6,701 bases of DNA from Rhodobacteraceae bacterium UBA1957 (GTDB lineage Bacteria; Pseudomonadota; Alphaproteobacteria; Rhodobacterales; Rhodobacteraceae), in assembly GCA_002336405.1 (NCBI GenBank), contig DDEJ01000004.1, positions 1-6,701 of the forward strand. Reading direction: 5' to 3'. The notes below the pieces were generated by a model. The model saw only the letters and a list, made by a program, of their open reading frames with translations. It ran no database searches and was not told the origin of the DNA. Shown piece by piece: positions 6,283 to 6,701 of the stretch. The position numbers and the translations under genes were made by a program. Position 1 is the stretch's first letter; each line of letters opens with the position of its first letter.

Positions 6283-6324
6283 TATTCCCAATTAGCGTCG
6301 ACTGCTCTAACAGAAAGAACAAGC

Positions 6325-6701
6325 ATGTTTCAACTTACCCTCGTGCGCCACGGGCAGGCCAATTCCGACGCCCGGGACGAAGACAGCTATGATCAGCTCA
6401 GCGCGCTGGGCCACCAACAGGCCCGCTGGTTGGGGGCACATTTTACTGCAACAAATGTCGATTTTGACCGGGTTTACTGCGGCACTCTGCGGCGTCATAT
6501 TGAGACCGCTCGCGGCATCGTCCCGACACGCGAAAGTGGCTTTATCCAAGACCCGCGTCTCAATGAATTGGAATATTTCACCCTCGCGCAAATGCTCTAT
6601 GAGCAACAAGGCATTGCCGTGCCCAAAGACCGCGACGGGTTCTGCGAACATTTGCCAATGCTGTTCACCGCATGGGCCAACAATGACATCGCCCATCCGC
6701 C
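6325..6701 (+). CDS. Histidine phosphatase family protein (phosphoglycerate-mutase-like), N-terminal part (runs off the right edge)
   Basis: Member of the histidine phosphatase superfamily, which removes or transfers phosphate through a phospho-histidine intermediate; the substrate is unknown. The first 125 codons plus 2 bases are present. The N-terminus MFQLTLVRHGQAN carries the catalytic RHG motif with H9. A second conserved arginine is visible in CGTLRRHIETA (R57, matching the SxLxRAxxTA pattern), and LNELEY follows at about residue 80. Typical members are about 190-230 residues, so roughly the second half, including the second catalytic histidine, lies outside the window. The ATG is preceded only by a weak purine run (AGAAAGAA). 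It follows the response regulator in the same direction, but the 279-bp gap suggests separate transcription. Members range from phosphoglycerate mutases to sugar- and protein-phosphate phosphatases (SixA-like), so a specific role should not be assigned. Confidence 0.88.
   Translation, partial: MFQLTLVRHGQANSDARDEDSYDQLSALGHQQARWLGAHFTATNVDFDRVYCGTLRRHIETARGIVPTRESGFIQDPRLNELEYFTLAQMLYEQQGIAVPKDRDGFCEHLPMLFTAWANNDIAHP

Larger units (their letters stand above)
6046..6324. other. Non-coding spacer between the response regulator and the histidine-phosphatase gene
   Basis: I find no convincing gene on either strand in this 279-bp stretch. The open frames crossing it either begin inside the response regulator or need an unsupported TTG, and they encode Cys/Trp-rich, non-protein-like sequence. 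It holds the C-rich tract described separately, an AT-only inverted repeat (TTTTTA-N4-TAAAAA, 6225-6240) too weak to call a terminator, and a weak promoter-like pair. Confidence 0.6.

Noticed and set aside
6097..6291. Minus-strand frame of 64 codons filling the spacer before the phosphatase gene
   Set aside because: It would need a TTG start without a Shine-Dalgarno sequence, and its product is Cys/Trp/Gly-rich. The open frame follows from the C-rich composition of the other strand.
1..6701. Search for a mobile element, CRISPR array, tRNA/rRNA or toxin-antitoxin pair
   Set aside because: No long direct or terminal repeats, regularly spaced repeats, cloverleaf-like segments or transposase/integrase motifs were seen. 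The genes look like an ordinary chromosomal metabolic locus.

Overview
The window looks like chromosomal DNA of an alphaproteobacterium, most likely a marine Rhodobacterales-type (Roseobacter-like) organism. This rests on family resemblance of the proteins (the LivG/acyl-CoA synthetase pair and the PAS_7-type hybrid histidine kinase), on base composition that by eye is moderately above half GC, and on short, overlapping operon junctions. I ran no search, so the taxonomic call is an inference.

Left half, minus strand (3234 down to 1): an operon reading leftwards. It begins with a GTG-initiated AMP-forming long-chain-type acyl-CoA synthetase (3234-1264). This overlaps by 4 bp (ATGA) an ABC-transporter ATPase of the branched-chain amino acid LivG type (1267-431). 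After a 77-bp gap holding a perfect 8-bp hairpin comes the N-terminal part of a LivH-type permease (353 to beyond position 1). The remaining subunits (second permease, second ATPase, periplasmic binding protein) presumably lie beyond the left edge.

Centre: a divergent control region, about 193 bp between the GTG of the synthetase and the preferred TTG start of the kinase. It contains two short inverted repeats that are candidate operators.

Right half, plus strand: a cytosolic PAS-PAS-histidine kinase-receiver hybrid (preferred start TTG 3428, end 5344), overlapping by 4 bp an OmpR/PhoB-type response regulator (5341-6045). A 279-bp non-coding stretch follows, with a stem-loop over the stop codon, a C-rich, G-poor tract that could be a Rho-dependent terminator, and a weak candidate promoter. 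It leads to the start of a histidine-phosphatase (phosphoglycerate-mutase-like) gene that runs off the right edge (6325 onwards).

Working model (inference): the transporter imports a carboxylate or amino-acid-like substrate and the synthetase activates a carboxylate to its CoA thioester. The divergently encoded soluble two-component system senses a cytosolic cue and controls one or both transcription units. The gene families are all known. The regulatory pairing and the transporter-synthetase coupling are the parts worth testing. I saw no mobile elements, CRISPR, tRNA or rRNA.
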